NCBI GenBank assembly: GCA_037178625.1
Contig: CM074145.1
Location: 1,054,001 to 1,118,000 of the forward strand
Reading direction: 5' to 3'
DNA: 64,000 bases
DNA from: Skeletonema tropicum
Lineage: Eukaryota; Bacillariophyta; Thalassiosirophyceae; Thalassiosirales; Thalassiosiraceae
Under the pieces are notes generated by a model, which searched no databases, was not told the origin of the DNA, and worked only from the letters and a program-made list of their open reading frames with translations. A program made the translations under genes and the position numbers. Shown one piece after another: positions 43,345 through 53,573 of this stretch (within the stretch, counting starts at the first letter, position 1; every line of letters begins with the position of its first letter).

Positions 43345-44717
43345 ATGGGGAAATACCAAGCAGTAAAAGACTCCGCCCTCGCAGGCAAAGTCTCGTCGGC
43401 GATGGCCTCCTCGGCCCTTGCTGGCAAGATTAGTTCAATCTGTCAAGTATCTGGCTTATCACGAGATGAGATCCATCAAATTCTATCAAATGTTTACCAA
43501 GTCATACATGCCTTCGATTTGATTGTGCTCCTTACGTTTGGATGGCTGTTTGTACCTGCAATGGGTGTGGTCTATGCTGTTTTAAATGAGGGAAAAGGCA
43601 AGATTAAGCGCGTCGCTTCAAGAAACGAACTAAAGAAGAATGCCAGTAGTGTTGTCGGCCAACAAGATGAAAACAGCTGCGGCTATGAAAGTTCCTACAT
43701 ATATCAATTCGCAGTTCATGTAAGCCAAATGGCAAAGCTTGCAATATTGGTGTACATATGTGATATCGTTGTCGTAGCACTCCACACCATTGGATACACA
43801 GCGGAGGGATGGGGCAATATCTCAAACTTGTTTGCAAAAATACTCTACACATCATGGATTGCCCGTCGCATCCAGTGCTTCAAGACATACTTCTTGACGA
43901 GATTTCTAAATAGTTGTCCTGAGGATTGTGACAAAGTGCAGCTGGTCAGCAATGTATTAGATTTGACGGTGCTGGCACTGCTGATAGTGAAGATTATGGG
44001 TTATTTCGCAATGGAGACCGGGATCGCCCTTGGCAGCATTGCTGCATTTGGTACGACTTCGACACTAATGATCTCATTTGCTAGTCAAGAACTTGCCAAG
44101 GGCGTCGCAAATGGAATTGAAATGGCAGCATCAGATAGATTTTTCGAAGGTGACAGTGAGTGATGATATGATCAATCGAGTTGGTTTGTTTCCATTTCAA
44201 TACATCTGATGTCTGATGACATTTCTCTTTTCTGCTCGTAGATGTCCATTTTGGAGACGGAACTCAGGGCTACATCGTTAAACTGGGTTTTCTAAGGACA
44301 AAAATTAGGAAGTACGATGGTGCAATACTTGACGTTCCCAATGCTCAGCTGGGAGGTCAGAGGCTGATTAACGTGAGCAAGACTAAGACTTGTCAGGTGC
44401 TAACGAAACTTCGTTTTGATTACGATGACATACAGAAGATCCCCGGTGCACTTGAGATTTGCAAAGATGAGATCAAGGCAGCTTGTCCTCAGCTTATCAC
44501 TGATGACAGCAAACCGTTTCGGGCGATGATTTCAAGCTTTGAAACGCTATTTGTTGAAGTGACATTTAACACCAACTTCTCCTTGCCTCCAACAGGAGAA
44601 AAATTCTGGGCGAATAGACAAGAACTATTTCTTGCGATTGATCGTGGTGTGAAGAAGGCAGGTCTAAGGTATGCTCATCCGTTTGATTACGAGAAGGCCC
44701 TATCAGCCCAAATATGA
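43345..44717 (+). CDS. MscS-like mechanosensitive channel, paralogue 2
   Basis: Exons 43345-44155 and 44242-44717 give 428 residues; the junction FFEGD|NVHFGDGTQGYI lies in the beta domain. There are several membrane segments (VYQVIHAFDLIVLLTFGWLF, MAKLAILVYICDIVVVALHT) and the pore helix region GSIAAFGTTSTLMISFASQE followed by LAKGVANGIEM. Then comes DVPNAQLGGQRLINVSK, equivalent to VPNSQLTGQRVYNLSR in the neighbour. It clearly shares ancestry with the divergent gene at 41457-43189 but lacks that protein's hydrophobic N-terminal leader, so the two may sit in different membranes. Confidence 0.85.
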
Positions 44718-44764
44718 ACAGTGAAGCTTTAATGAATAATATACATTCTAATGCCTCGACATAT

Positions 44765-47700
44765 CTATTTCTTAGTTTTTCTCCGTTTGCTTTTCTCTTT
44801 TCGTTTATCGACTTTTTGCTCACCACCATCGGGCATCTGGGCCTGTTGCTGCTTCTTTGTCAATCGTGTTGCCGTTGCATTGCTCGGATCTTCGGGCCAT
44901 GGATGTTTCGGGTAGCGCCCTCGCATCTCTGCACGAACATTAGGATACACCTCTTGCCAAAAGAAGGGTAAATCCTTTGTTTTCGCGAGCTCTTTTCCGG
45001 CCGGAGAAAGCAGTGAGAGCGTGACTGGGATAGACCTTCCTGGTTCACCCACCTGAGGTGACTCTGTGCAACCAAAAAATTGTTGCAACTTAGCTGATGC
45101 AACCGGGCCGTTTTCTGAGTACGTAATAGGAACAAGAGAAGCATCTGGGGCTTCAATCTGTGTTGAAAAGTATTTGTCAAGGTAAAGTTGTTGCTCCATG
45201 TTCAATTGAGTGCCTATAATGCTGAGAAGATCCAAGCTCTTGAGAGAACCAGCACCAGCAAGCCAAGGCTCCAGTAAGCTAGACACAACGTCGTTGTCTT
45301 CCGCAGTCCCTTCTCCCTTTTCTATTGCATCTAGGCTCGAAAAACATGGCGGCCATTCCATACCTGATAATTCTGCAGCAAGTGCAACTCGCTGTCTGAG
45401 CTCAGAAATCTCTTGTGCATTTTTCTTCGACTGCATAGATAGTAGAGCTGGTACGCCACCAATATCGTCAATTGTGTCGAGAAGAATTTCAGTGACCTGT
45501 TCTGCAGAAGGTGATGGTAAGGGCATTGACGAAAGAACCAGGGATCCAACTTTTGTCGTCTTTCTTGCTCTCACTTCATATCCTTTGCTTTCAACGACAT
45601 AAACTTCATCAACCTCCGAAGAGACATCACGAAGAGTGGACGACTCAATGTCTACATAAGAGCGTATCCTTGTCTTTCCATCATCTCCAGTCGAAGTGTC
45701 GATGACCAGAATATATTCTGATGCGTCTCGTCGATCATCTAATCGAGCTGACTGGCCAAGTGACAATTCATATCTTGAGCCTCCATAAGATGCATCTCCC
45801 TTTCGCTTTGCAATCAGGTCAATGAAACCTGGCAACAGTGCAGTACCAGTTGTCACTTCATTAATGCCAATATCACTGCTAGACAGAGCATCGGAGACAG
45901 CAGATCTTGCATCTCCATTAATCCGTGATGCAAAATTCAAAAGTCTCTTTCCGACAAATGATGACGATCCTTCCTTCAAGATATTTCGGATTGAGATTGA
46001 CAGATTTGTCTCTCTTCCCTTCCTTGGCAATTCATCCCCATCCATCAATGCAGCAGCTATGACAGCAGACACAAGTTGCGCCTTTTGGCCCCCACTTCTA
46101 ATTATCGCTGTTGCAAAACGAGGATGAGTTGCCATTTTTACAACGTCTCTGCCATGATTTGTTACTCTGTACCGTCTCTTCCTCGTATTTGGTACCTTGT
46201 AGCCTTCCAACGCACCTAGATCAACAAGCATATTGTACGCTCTCTTGAGTGCATCCTCGGGAGGGGAATCTACAAATGGCATATCATTCAAAATCTCATT
46301 GGCACTAGAACAGCCCCATTCGGATAATAGCAGGGCAGTAGGAACCAAATCAGTCGACATTATCTCTGGTACCGCATGTTGCTGCAGCTTGTTGAAATCT
46401 ATTTCTGGGAAAAGTCGTATACAATAACCTTCCGACTGACGGCCAGCTCTACCAGCTCTCTGTATTACCGAGTCTTTCGAACAAGAAACTGTAATTAAAT
46501 GAGGTAAACCCGTATTGACATCGTACTTTGGTTGACGTTGAAGGCCTGAATCAATAACACAAGTAACTCCATCAATGGTTAAAGAAGCCTCAGCTATCGG
46601 CGATGACACAATGACTCTCCGTCTATCCAAGTCACCTTTGTATATGGCATCATCTTGATCTGATTTGGACATGGTACCAAACAATGGAAAAACGTCCACA
46701 TCTCGAAAGGCTGGCCGTGACTTTATTTCATTCACAACTCTGCGGATTTCTTTTGCACCTGGTAAGAAAGCTAGAATGTCTCCTCTATTTGGTGCCTTTG
46801 TGAGACCATCTTCTATTGCATCCGCCATGGTATCAACAAGCAGTTTGGTATCTCGGCGTAATACGGAAAGAAATGGACCTGTCCGATCATCACCAGCATA
46901 TTTGATTGTGATTGGGTATTGCCTACCATCGCTTCGGAGCACGTTGCAATTTTCATTTCCACCCAATACTCTCAACAATTTTGCTCCGACGCTTTGATTG
47001 TTATTGGAATCATCATTCATTTCTTCGTCAACATCTCCCAATAACGTTGCTGACATGACAATAATTTTCAAGTCAGGTCGATAATTCATTTGCACCTCTC
47101 GCAACAACGCTAAAGCAACATCGCAATTGACACCTCTCTCATGAAATTCATCCAATATTACAGTATCATATCCCGTCAATTCAGGATCTTTCTGTAGCAT
47201 ATTGAGTAGCACTCCTTCCGTCATTATCAAAACTTGAGTTTTGGAAGATTGTCGACTTTCACCTCGTATTGCATATCCCACTGATTGACCTACTGGTTGT
47301 TGCATTAAGCTTGACATTCGCTGTGCTGCGGATCTGGTTGCCACACGTCTTGGTTCTACCACTATCACTTTATTATTGGTAGCATCATCATTAATTGATG
47401 ATGATAGAGGAGATGATGCAACCAACAGCGGGATTATGGTCGTTTTTCCAGCTCCAGGTGCAGCTTCGAGTAACAGATTTGGTTTCGTTCGTATAGATTC
47501 CTTGACTGAGTCCAAGATGCCATTGATCGGTAAATCTTGCAGATGAACTGTGGCTACATCATCAAATATCGTGTGTGAAGATGTTGAGTACAAGGACGAA
47601 GTAATTTGGTGATTTGGATGCGTCAAACGAGCAGACGATGGAGAAAATGCCATCAGTGATGATGCACAAGAGATGAACATTATCATGACCACCATCATCC

Positions 47701-47767
47701 AACGAGTGGCCGACGTCAAATAGCGACGAAAAGCAATACCATCGCTATGAGATCTCATCATCTTCAT
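44765..47767 (-). CDS. HrpB-type DEAH-box helicase, probably plastid-targeted
   Basis: A single exon of 1,000 residues. The N-terminus has a hydrophobic signal (WMMVVMIMFISCASSLMA) ending in MA|FSPSSARL, which fits the diatom bipartite plastid presequence with Phe after the cleavage site (about residue 41). Walker A is APGAGKTT (about 103-110), motif II is DEFH (about 206-209), with SAT and the ..QRAGRAGR motif VI later. The C-terminus has the HrpB-specific MRGRYPKHPWPEDP block before a Lys-rich tail. HrpB is a bacterial DExH helicase of poorly known RNA function, so a cyanobacterial or other bacterial origin is likely. It is convergent with the MscS-like gene. Confidence 0.88.
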   Translation of the reverse strand: MKMMRSHSDGIAFRRYLTSATRWMMVVMIMFISCASSLMAFSPSSARLTHPNHQITSSLYSTSSHTIFDDVATVHLQDLPINGILDSVKESIRTKPNLLLEAAPGAGKTTIIPLLVASSPLSSSINDDATNNKVIVVEPRRVATRSAAQRMSSLMQQPVGQSVGYAIRGESRQSSKTQVLIMTEGVLLNMLQKDPELTGYDTVILDEFHERGVNCDVALALLREVQMNYRPDLKIIVMSATLLGDVDEEMNDDSNNNQSVGAKLLRVLGGNENCNVLRSDGRQYPITIKYAGDDRTGPFLSVLRRDTKLLVDTMADAIEDGLTKAPNRGDILAFLPGAKEIRRVVNEIKSRPAFRDVDVFPLFGTMSKSDQDDAIYKGDLDRRRVIVSSPIAEASLTIDGVTCVIDSGLQRQPKYDVNTGLPHLITVSCSKDSVIQRAGRAGRQSEGYCIRLFPEIDFNKLQQHAVPEIMSTDLVPTALLLSEWGCSSANEILNDMPFVDSPPEDALKRAYNMLVDLGALEGYKVPNTRKRRYRVTNHGRDVVKMATHPRFATAIIRSGGQKAQLVSAVIAAALMDGDELPRKGRETNLSISIRNILKEGSSSFVGKRLLNFASRINGDARSAVSDALSSSDIGINEVTTGTALLPGFIDLIAKRKGDASYGGSRYELSLGQSARLDDRRDASEYILVIDTSTGDDGKTRIRSYVDIESSTLRDVSSEVDEVYVVESKGYEVRARKTTKVGSLVLSSMPLPSPSAEQVTEILLDTIDDIGGVPALLSMQSKKNAQEISELRQRVALAAELSGMEWPPCFSSLDAIEKGEGTAEDNDVVSSLLEPWLAGAGSLKSLDLLSIIGTQLNMEQQLYLDKYFSTQIEAPDASLVPITYSENGPVASAKLQQFFGCTESPQVGEPGRSIPVTLSLLSPAGKELAKTKDLPFFWQEVYPNVRAEMRGRYPKHPWPEDPSNATATRLTKKQQQAQMPDGGEQKVDKRKEKSKRRKTKK

Positions 47768-48259
47768 CGTGTCGCCCGCACACCATGAGTCGGTTGAATG
47801 GAACGAATGTGATGTAGGAGAATGAATGACGAGGCCACCTCAAACTCCGAGTGCGAGAATAGTTACAGGTTACAGGAACCCTCCGCGAACTAGACCCCCG
47901 GGGGGTCTAAAATTTTTGGCTAGTCGATCTAGGGGGTCCAACTTTCGGAATAGTTTCATACTAATTCCCTCTGTATGAAAGGGGAGAGGGTCTAAATATT
48001 TGCTAGGCTGGATTTGGAGCGGGGTGGAGGTGGTCTTCCCTCGGAAGCGAATTATCCTACGTACATAGCAAAGTAGGAATTGGTACGAAAGTGTCTATTT
48101 CAACCTCATTCAAATTAATCCCTTCAAATCAAATCAAATCAAATCAAAACACACATGAGAAAGAATCAAAGATAATGCTCAGCACAACTGCTTACCAAGA
48201 GCGAGTTCACAACCACCATCCAACGTCCAACGGTGATATTATAAACAATAACATCTCTC
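47768..48259. other. Divergent intergenic region with palindrome and microsatellite
   Basis: Between the HrpB-type and mutase genes, which read apart. It contains a near-perfect palindrome TAGACCCCCGGGGGGTCTA at about 47891-47909 and a second GTCTA block, then an (AAATC)n microsatellite at 48124-48148 just upstream of the mutase gene. TAGGAATTGG at 48074 echoes a motif recurring at the end of the window. Confidence 0.5.
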
Positions 48260-49759
48260 ATGCCAAGCATACGCAACCCTTTCTCCAGCCGAGTCAGTGA
48301 TTCCACTATGAACAACCGCCGGCTACGCGGACCCATCCTTTTGCTCTTCATCGGTACGTGTTTATTTGCCTACTTTTCTCCACCCACCAGTAGTAACGAG
48401 AGCGCAGAGCTGCTTCGTGCTGCTTCATCATCAAAAAAGTCGAAGCATCCACCTGCACAAGTAATATTACCAAAAAAGAAGGAAGATACTGCTAAAATGG
48501 ACAATCAAACCACAAAAGAGGACACAAAAGAGACACCCACCACCACTACAAACACCGAAGCCCAACCAGACGATGAAGATCCCTTCTCCAAAGAATACGA
48601 CAACTGCATAGTCGGCGCCGGTCTCTCCGGCAGCGTCATTGCCGAAAACTACGCCACCAAACTCGGTCAAACCTCCCTCATCATTGAAAAACGACACCAC
48701 ATTGGCGGGAACTGCTACGACTACATCGATGACGAAACGGGCATACGTGTCTCTCTCTTTGGAGCACATTTATTCCATACAAGGCATGAACGTGTTTGGG
48801 AGTATGTACAGCGATTTTCGGAATGGGTTCCGTATGAGCATAAGGTGTTGGGGCTTGTGAATGGGAAGCATGTGCCGATTCCTGTGACGATTGATACGGT
48901 GAATGCTTTGTTTGATGAGAATATTTCAAGTACGGAAGAGATGGATGAATGGTTGAAGAAGGAACAGGTGACGTTTACAGATGACAATGGGGAGGTACGG
49001 GAGGCTACAAATTCGGAAGAGGTGGCCTTAATGCGAGTTGGACAACGATTGTACGATTGGATTTTCAAGCCGTACACATTTAAGCAATGGGCCAAGTATC
49101 CTGCCGATTTGGGACCAGAAGTATTGTCACGTATTCCGGTGCGGAATAATCATGATGGGAGGTACTTCTCGGACCCTCATCAGGCGTTGCCTAAGGATGG
49201 GTATACGGCTATTTTTGAGAAGATGCTTTCGTCACCGAAGATTACTGTGTTGACGAATACAGATTATTTTGAAGTGAAGGAGAAACTCAAGTGCAAGCAG
49301 CTGTACTATACAGGTCCGGTTGACACGTACTTTGCTGACTTGGGTTGGCCCAAGTTGGAATACAGGTCGTTGTCATTTGAACGTGTCGTGAAGGATAATA
49401 CACCTGGGTACTTTCAACCAGCGTCGGTGGTCAATCATCCCCAAGCAACCGATGTGGATGGCAACGAGGTCGATTTCACAAGAATTGTGGAATACAAACA
49501 TTTATTGAATCAAACATCCGATAAGACAATCTACTTTATTGAACGGAGTAAGGATGGTGGAGAACCATATTATCCAGTTCCAAATGATGAGAATAAGAAT
49601 CTGTATAAGAGGTATCAAGAAATGGCGGAGAAGGAGGAAGGGGTGACATTTGTTGGGAGGTTGGCGAATTACAAGTATTTTAATATGGATGATGCCATTT
49701 TGAATGCTTTGGAGTTGTTTGATAAGGATACAAAGGATATGGAGACGGCTACTGGATAA
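48260..49759 (+). CDS. glf: UDP-galactopyranose mutase, membrane-anchored
   Basis: A single exon of 499 residues. A short basic tail and one membrane segment (PILLLFIGTCLFAYF, about 25-39) precede a linker, then the FAD-binding GAGLSGS (about 119-125), the GGNCYDY motif, FGAHLFHT and, near the C-terminus, VTFVGRLANYKYFNMDDAI. These match UDP-galactopyranose mutase, the flavoenzyme that makes UDP-galactofuranose, the donor for galactofuranose in glycans. The type II anchor suggests the Golgi or secretory lumen, unusual since characterised mutases are soluble. A second ATG at 48308 would only shorten the tail. It is convergent with the kinase gene, with 74 bp between. Confidence 0.88.
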   Translation: MPSIRNPFSSRVSDSTMNNRRLRGPILLLFIGTCLFAYFSPPTSSNESAELLRAASSSKKSKHPPAQVILPKKKEDTAKMDNQTTKEDTKETPTTTTNTEAQPDDEDPFSKEYDNCIVGAGLSGSVIAENYATKLGQTSLIIEKRHHIGGNCYDYIDDETGIRVSLFGAHLFHTRHERVWEYVQRFSEWVPYEHKVLGLVNGKHVPIPVTIDTVNALFDENISSTEEMDEWLKKEQVTFTDDNGEVREATNSEEVALMRVGQRLYDWIFKPYTFKQWAKYPADLGPEVLSRIPVRNNHDGRYFSDPHQALPKDGYTAIFEKMLSSPKITVLTNTDYFEVKEKLKCKQLYYTGPVDTYFADLGWPKLEYRSLSFERVVKDNTPGYFQPASVVNHPQATDVDGNEVDFTRIVEYKHLLNQTSDKTIYFIERSKDGGEPYYPVPNDENKNLYKRYQEMAEKEEGVTFVGRLANYKYFNMDDAILNALELFDKDTKDMETATG

Positions 49760-49833
49760 GAGGTTCGTCACTTCATTTCCATCCTAAGACATGTCATAAA
49801 TAATACTTATAATTGTGTTTTCTATCACCAAAT

Positions 49834-51639
49834 TTATTGTTTGCGGTTTAGTTCTAGGAATTTGTCAGTCAAATAATCTGCAATCTCTCTTGCACTCGAT
49901 CTCAAATCAGGGTCACTTCTGTAACACCGATTCATGGCATTCAGCACAGCTTGGATGCTTGGATCATCAGACTTCTTGACTTCATCTGGTATCTTCGGTT
50001 TCACACCTTTTAACTTGGACTTTGTAATATGCACATCCCATTCAGCCTTCTTCTTTTGGTAGTACTCTTCACCAATTTCTTTTGCCCTCTTACGGCCAGT
50101 AAACTTCCATGGAGGTTGTCCAACTGCAACAAAATGTAGAATGTTTCCCAAAGCATAGACATCGATTTTTTCATCTAAAAACCCGATCGATAATCCATCC
50201 TCTCTGTCTTTTGTATTCATTTGCTCTGGTGCCATCCACTGCGGGTTGAAGAAAAGGCCGCGGAAACGACATGGTGCTCCTGTGGAAGCATCCTTCTTGC
50301 GAAATATTGCAATGTTGAAATCATTTATCAATGGGACTCGTTTTCCATCTCGGTAACCCATGAGGATGTTTCCCAAATTGATATCGTTGTGAATAAGAGA
50401 TGCTGCGATGTCAGTGTTGTTCGAGACCAATGATGTAGAGACGACATCACTACCCTTCGTTTTGCCTATCTCATGAATGTCTGCTATGCCTTGGGCCACC
50501 CATGCAGCTTGTTCTAGTTTCCCTATCGGGTCAAGCTCTCGTAAAAACGTGTCCAAACTGCCAGCACCTGCAAATTCTTGCAAGGAAGTTGTTCCACAGT
50601 AGCCATAAATGTCAGTTATATACTGACTGTGAGTGAGCTGCTCCATCGACACGCCATCTACCCTATTCAACTCAAATGTCTCAAAATTAGGTTCGTGAAT
50701 GTACTTGAGAGACTTGATTACAATGTTACTCATCGGGGACATACCATTTTCAGCAACTTTCATATCAACGTTCCATGCATTCCTCCAAAAGCCTTTTTCA
50801 CTCACAAGAGAATACGCATCCTTGTTCAGTAGGTAGGGCATGTCCATTTCGTGAACAGAATTGCAAGAGGGGTTGAATGTTGTTTGCCAATCTGCCATGG
50901 GAATGCATTCTTGGTCTGGGTCCCAGGCTGCAGTTTCAGTAGTTGTTAATGAATGCACCTTAGCATCTTGCGATGAAGTATTTTCCTCGCCATTAACGTT
51001 TGCGTTCAACTCTTCATCACTATCTGCGTAGTAGCTACCTTGGCCTCTACCACGGAATGAGTTTGTGACAACACCGCTATCTAATGACACAGTTAATCCA
51101 TCCAGTTTTATAACTTCTTTTGAGTCTGGTATGCGGAAATTCCATGGAGGCAGAGGGTTTCCACTCTCTTTCCTTAATGGATGAAATTTGATTATTGTAT
51201 TGCTAGATGTGTGCCTCAAATAATGATCTCTTTTTCTGGGCTCAAAGTGTTGCGTATCACTTAGTTCCATTACTCTTTTGACTTGTCCATGCTCAAACGG
51301 AAGCCTATCTATCTTGTGGCCATCATGCTGATTATTTGGTTGTTGCGAATCGAAATAGTGTAGGTGCATAATGAAGGGAACTACAGCGGCTAGAAGTAAA
51401 AGTACTGACACTAAGATGGAATTGGGACGGAAGAATCTTCTATATTTTTGCCGCGTAGGTGACAGTGGAGGCAGCGCAATTGGGTTAGTATTAAATGATG
51501 TAGGCGTATGCCCTTTTGTTGATTCGGAATCAGAGATCGATTCCAAATGGGGTGGTGCATCTGTCATACGCCCAACATGTTTCACCGTCATTGGCGAAGC
51601 GACACGCCGCTTTAAGGGAGAGTCGATGGCTGAAGCCAT
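49834..51639 (-). CDS. Type II membrane protein with divergent protein-kinase domain
   Basis: A single exon of 601 residues. After a Ser/Pro-rich tail comes a membrane segment (SILVSVLLLLAAVVPFIMHL, about 74-93), then a linker, then a kinase fold. The VAIK-like lysine is probably in NIVIKSLKY. The catalytic loop reads HNDINLGNIL (about 415) in place of HRDLKxxN. The DFG position reads DFN (about 439). An intact MAPEQ and a DVYALGNIL helix F follow. Asp residues for catalysis and metal binding remain, so activity is possible, but the kinase is atypical. The topology places the domain in the secretory lumen or outside the cell, where substrates would be secreted proteins or glycans. Confidence 0.78.
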   Translation of the reverse strand: MASAIDSPLKRRVASPMTVKHVGRMTDAPPHLESISDSESTKGHTPTSFNTNPIALPPLSPTRQKYRRFFRPNSILVSVLLLLAAVVPFIMHLHYFDSQQPNNQHDGHKIDRLPFEHGQVKRVMELSDTQHFEPRKRDHYLRHTSSNTIIKFHPLRKESGNPLPPWNFRIPDSKEVIKLDGLTVSLDSGVVTNSFRGRGQGSYYADSDEELNANVNGEENTSSQDAKVHSLTTTETAAWDPDQECIPMADWQTTFNPSCNSVHEMDMPYLLNKDAYSLVSEKGFWRNAWNVDMKVAENGMSPMSNIVIKSLKYIHEPNFETFELNRVDGVSMEQLTHSQYITDIYGYCGTTSLQEFAGAGSLDTFLRELDPIGKLEQAAWVAQGIADIHEIGKTKGSDVVSTSLVSNNTDIAASLIHNDINLGNILMGYRDGKRVPLINDFNIAIFRKKDASTGAPCRFRGLFFNPQWMAPEQMNTKDREDGLSIGFLDEKIDVYALGNILHFVAVGQPPWKFTGRKRAKEIGEEYYQKKKAEWDVHITKSKLKGVKPKIPDEVKKSDDPSIQAVLNAMNRCYRSDPDLRSSAREIADYLTDKFLELNRKQ

Positions 51640-51993
51640 GGCCTACTGAGATATAAATATTATAATCTTATCAACGAAGAAGAGCTGAGGTGTATCATGT
51701 ATCATTGCTGACATCCCTACCTCCATCCTCCTTACTTATGCGCATGGCGGGCCATGGCCACTGCATGGCAACGGCACGGTCGACGATTTGAATTGAGTCT
51801 TGAGATGGGGGGCGGGCAAGAAAACGCTTCTGTCCAGTACGTTAGGAAAAGGAGGAATTAGTATGTCTCAATTTGAATCACTTTACACTTATGAGATGCC
51901 AATCAGAAGAAAACAATGAATTGAAAGTACCGTATGATAATTCTGATGCATCACCCATCGTAATCTTTATTATTAAACGTATTGCCCTCATGT
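51640..51993. other. Intergenic stretch
   Basis: Upstream region of the kinase gene and downstream flank of the oxygenase gene. No gene or repeat recognised. Confidence 0.4.
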
Positions 51994-53388
51994 TCAGCTG
52001 GCCAAGATGCCATGTACGGACCATAAATGCATGGAATCACACTCATCTAGCAAGCCTGGTTCATAATATAGCCCGTCTTTATTGTAAGTTTGTCCCAAAT
52101 CTAACCCCACATCTAACAACGCAGCATCGCTCCTCCTCGGACGTAGAAAAAGAGGTGCACTAATCCTTCCAGGCATTGGAGGCAACACACGATGTATACA
52201 AGTGGGCACCTTTCCATTGGATGTTAATTGGAGGAACTCGCCAGCCATTGCAATCACATAAGCAGAGTCGTCGTCCTCCTCCAAGTCACAACAATCCGGT
52301 TTGATTGGTCTCACCCACTCTCCGTCTTGGCCATCCTTGCCATTCTTCAAGCAGGGAGACCAAATCTCCAAGCCTGGTAGCTTTGGCATTGGAATTAAGG
52401 TTAGAAACGAAGAGTCGACATGTGAGTGAAATGCTGCAGTATCCTCGTCTGTGGATGGCCGAGAGTTGATGTATCGAATGAGTCTGTGATACGAATTGGA
52501 TACATCACTCCCACTCATTGATTCACTCTCTTCTTCGAGTCTTGTGCCATCATCAATTAACTTGTTTGCTGAATCCGACTCCATTTCCAACACTGCCGAA
52601 GTGATTTGGTATCCTATATCCATCAGAGTATTTATACCCTTGTGAGCATCGCTTAGGCTGGTCTCGCCCACCAATTCACCTACCTCTAATGGTATCAGTG
52701 TAGGTTCTTGGATATTATTGCATGTTCTATCGGGAAGAATACGTGTGTCAAGCATCTGCATCCTATCTTCATCATTTACATTCTCATCAAAACCAGCGTA
52801 GACAAACTGATCAATCCTGAATACGCCGACATCTTTCACACTTCCTTCACATGTGTCATCATTATCTACCTTTTCAAAGAAGTCACTGGCGTAGTCGGTT
52901 AGCCCGCGTATGGAGGCAGCATCCTCTCCACTAAGCCGAATAATGGAGCATCCAGAACCCGAACTTCTTCCGCGAATTCCAGGAGTGTATTCACCGCTAT
53001 TCTCATTGCTGTTGCTGTTCATACTCATACCACTGCTTTCATTGAAAGCGTCGCGAATCTCTTTCCTCGAAGAAAACATACTGTCATCGTTGTTGTTGTC
53101 CTTTTCTCCACCAACATTACACTGCATATCTAAACAAGGAAAGGTTTCATCTGACGTGTAAGCTCCCTCCATACCGAACCTATGCGCGCCTGATTTCGAA
53201 TTTATGATTCGTTCGTTTATTTGTCGGCCAAAGTTCTTAAGGAGTGGGCGTTCTTTAGGAGCACATGTTGATGCGGTTTGCTCCACACTCTTGCTCTTGA
53301 TGGAAAATGCATCAGCAGTAAATCGTTCTAGTAATAGCAGCAGAGTAATAGCTGCGAGGCAGAGAAATGAAGATGAGGAGTCGCTCAT
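51994..53388 (-). CDS. 2OG-Fe(II) oxygenase-like protein with plastid-type presequence
   Basis: A single exon of 464 residues. The start has a hydrophobic signal (FLCLAAITLLLLLERFTADA) followed at once by FSIKSKS, giving ADA|FSI, the diatom plastid-targeting pattern. The C-terminal half resembles the double-stranded beta-helix of 2-oxoglutarate/Fe(II) oxygenases: an H-x-D pair in FHSHVDSSFLTLIP (about 323-325), PGLEIWS, AGEFLQLTSNGKVPTCIHRV with the distal His (about 399), and GRISAPLFLRPR with the 2OG-binding Arg. The metal triad seems complete. The middle is acidic and variable. The substrate is unknown. Confidence 0.75.
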   Translation of the reverse strand: MSDSSSSFLCLAAITLLLLLERFTADAFSIKSKSVEQTASTCAPKERPLLKNFGRQINERIINSKSGAHRFGMEGAYTSDETFPCLDMQCNVGGEKDNNNDDSMFSSRKEIRDAFNESSGMSMNSNSNENSGEYTPGIRGRSSGSGCSIIRLSGEDAASIRGLTDYASDFFEKVDNDDTCEGSVKDVGVFRIDQFVYAGFDENVNDEDRMQMLDTRILPDRTCNNIQEPTLIPLEVGELVGETSLSDAHKGINTLMDIGYQITSAVLEMESDSANKLIDDGTRLEEESESMSGSDVSNSYHRLIRYINSRPSTDEDTAAFHSHVDSSFLTLIPMPKLPGLEIWSPCLKNGKDGQDGEWVRPIKPDCCDLEEDDDSAYVIAMAGEFLQLTSNGKVPTCIHRVLPPMPGRISAPLFLRPRRSDAALLDVGLDLGQTYNKDGLYYEPGLLDECDSMHLWSVHGILAS

Positions 53389-53512
53389 CGTCTTGATGAA
53401 GGAGAGAGTGCAACAATAATTTGTTTTAGAGGGTAGATGTAATAATCAAGAATATAGGTCAAGTGCGTGTAAGTAAGTACTTCGATCTAAATAATGAGAG
53501 GAGCTAAGTCGT

Positions 53513-53537
53513 TCGGTCGGTCGGTCGGTCGGTCCGT
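53513..53537. repeat. (TCGG)n microsatellite
   Basis: About five copies of TCGG followed by a degenerate TCCG. Together with the minisatellite that starts shortly after, it marks the 5' flank of the oxygenase gene as a simple-repeat zone. Confidence 0.85.
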
Positions 53538-53573
53538 CCGGGCCCTTTGGCGTGTCCTTTGGCCTTCACGGGC

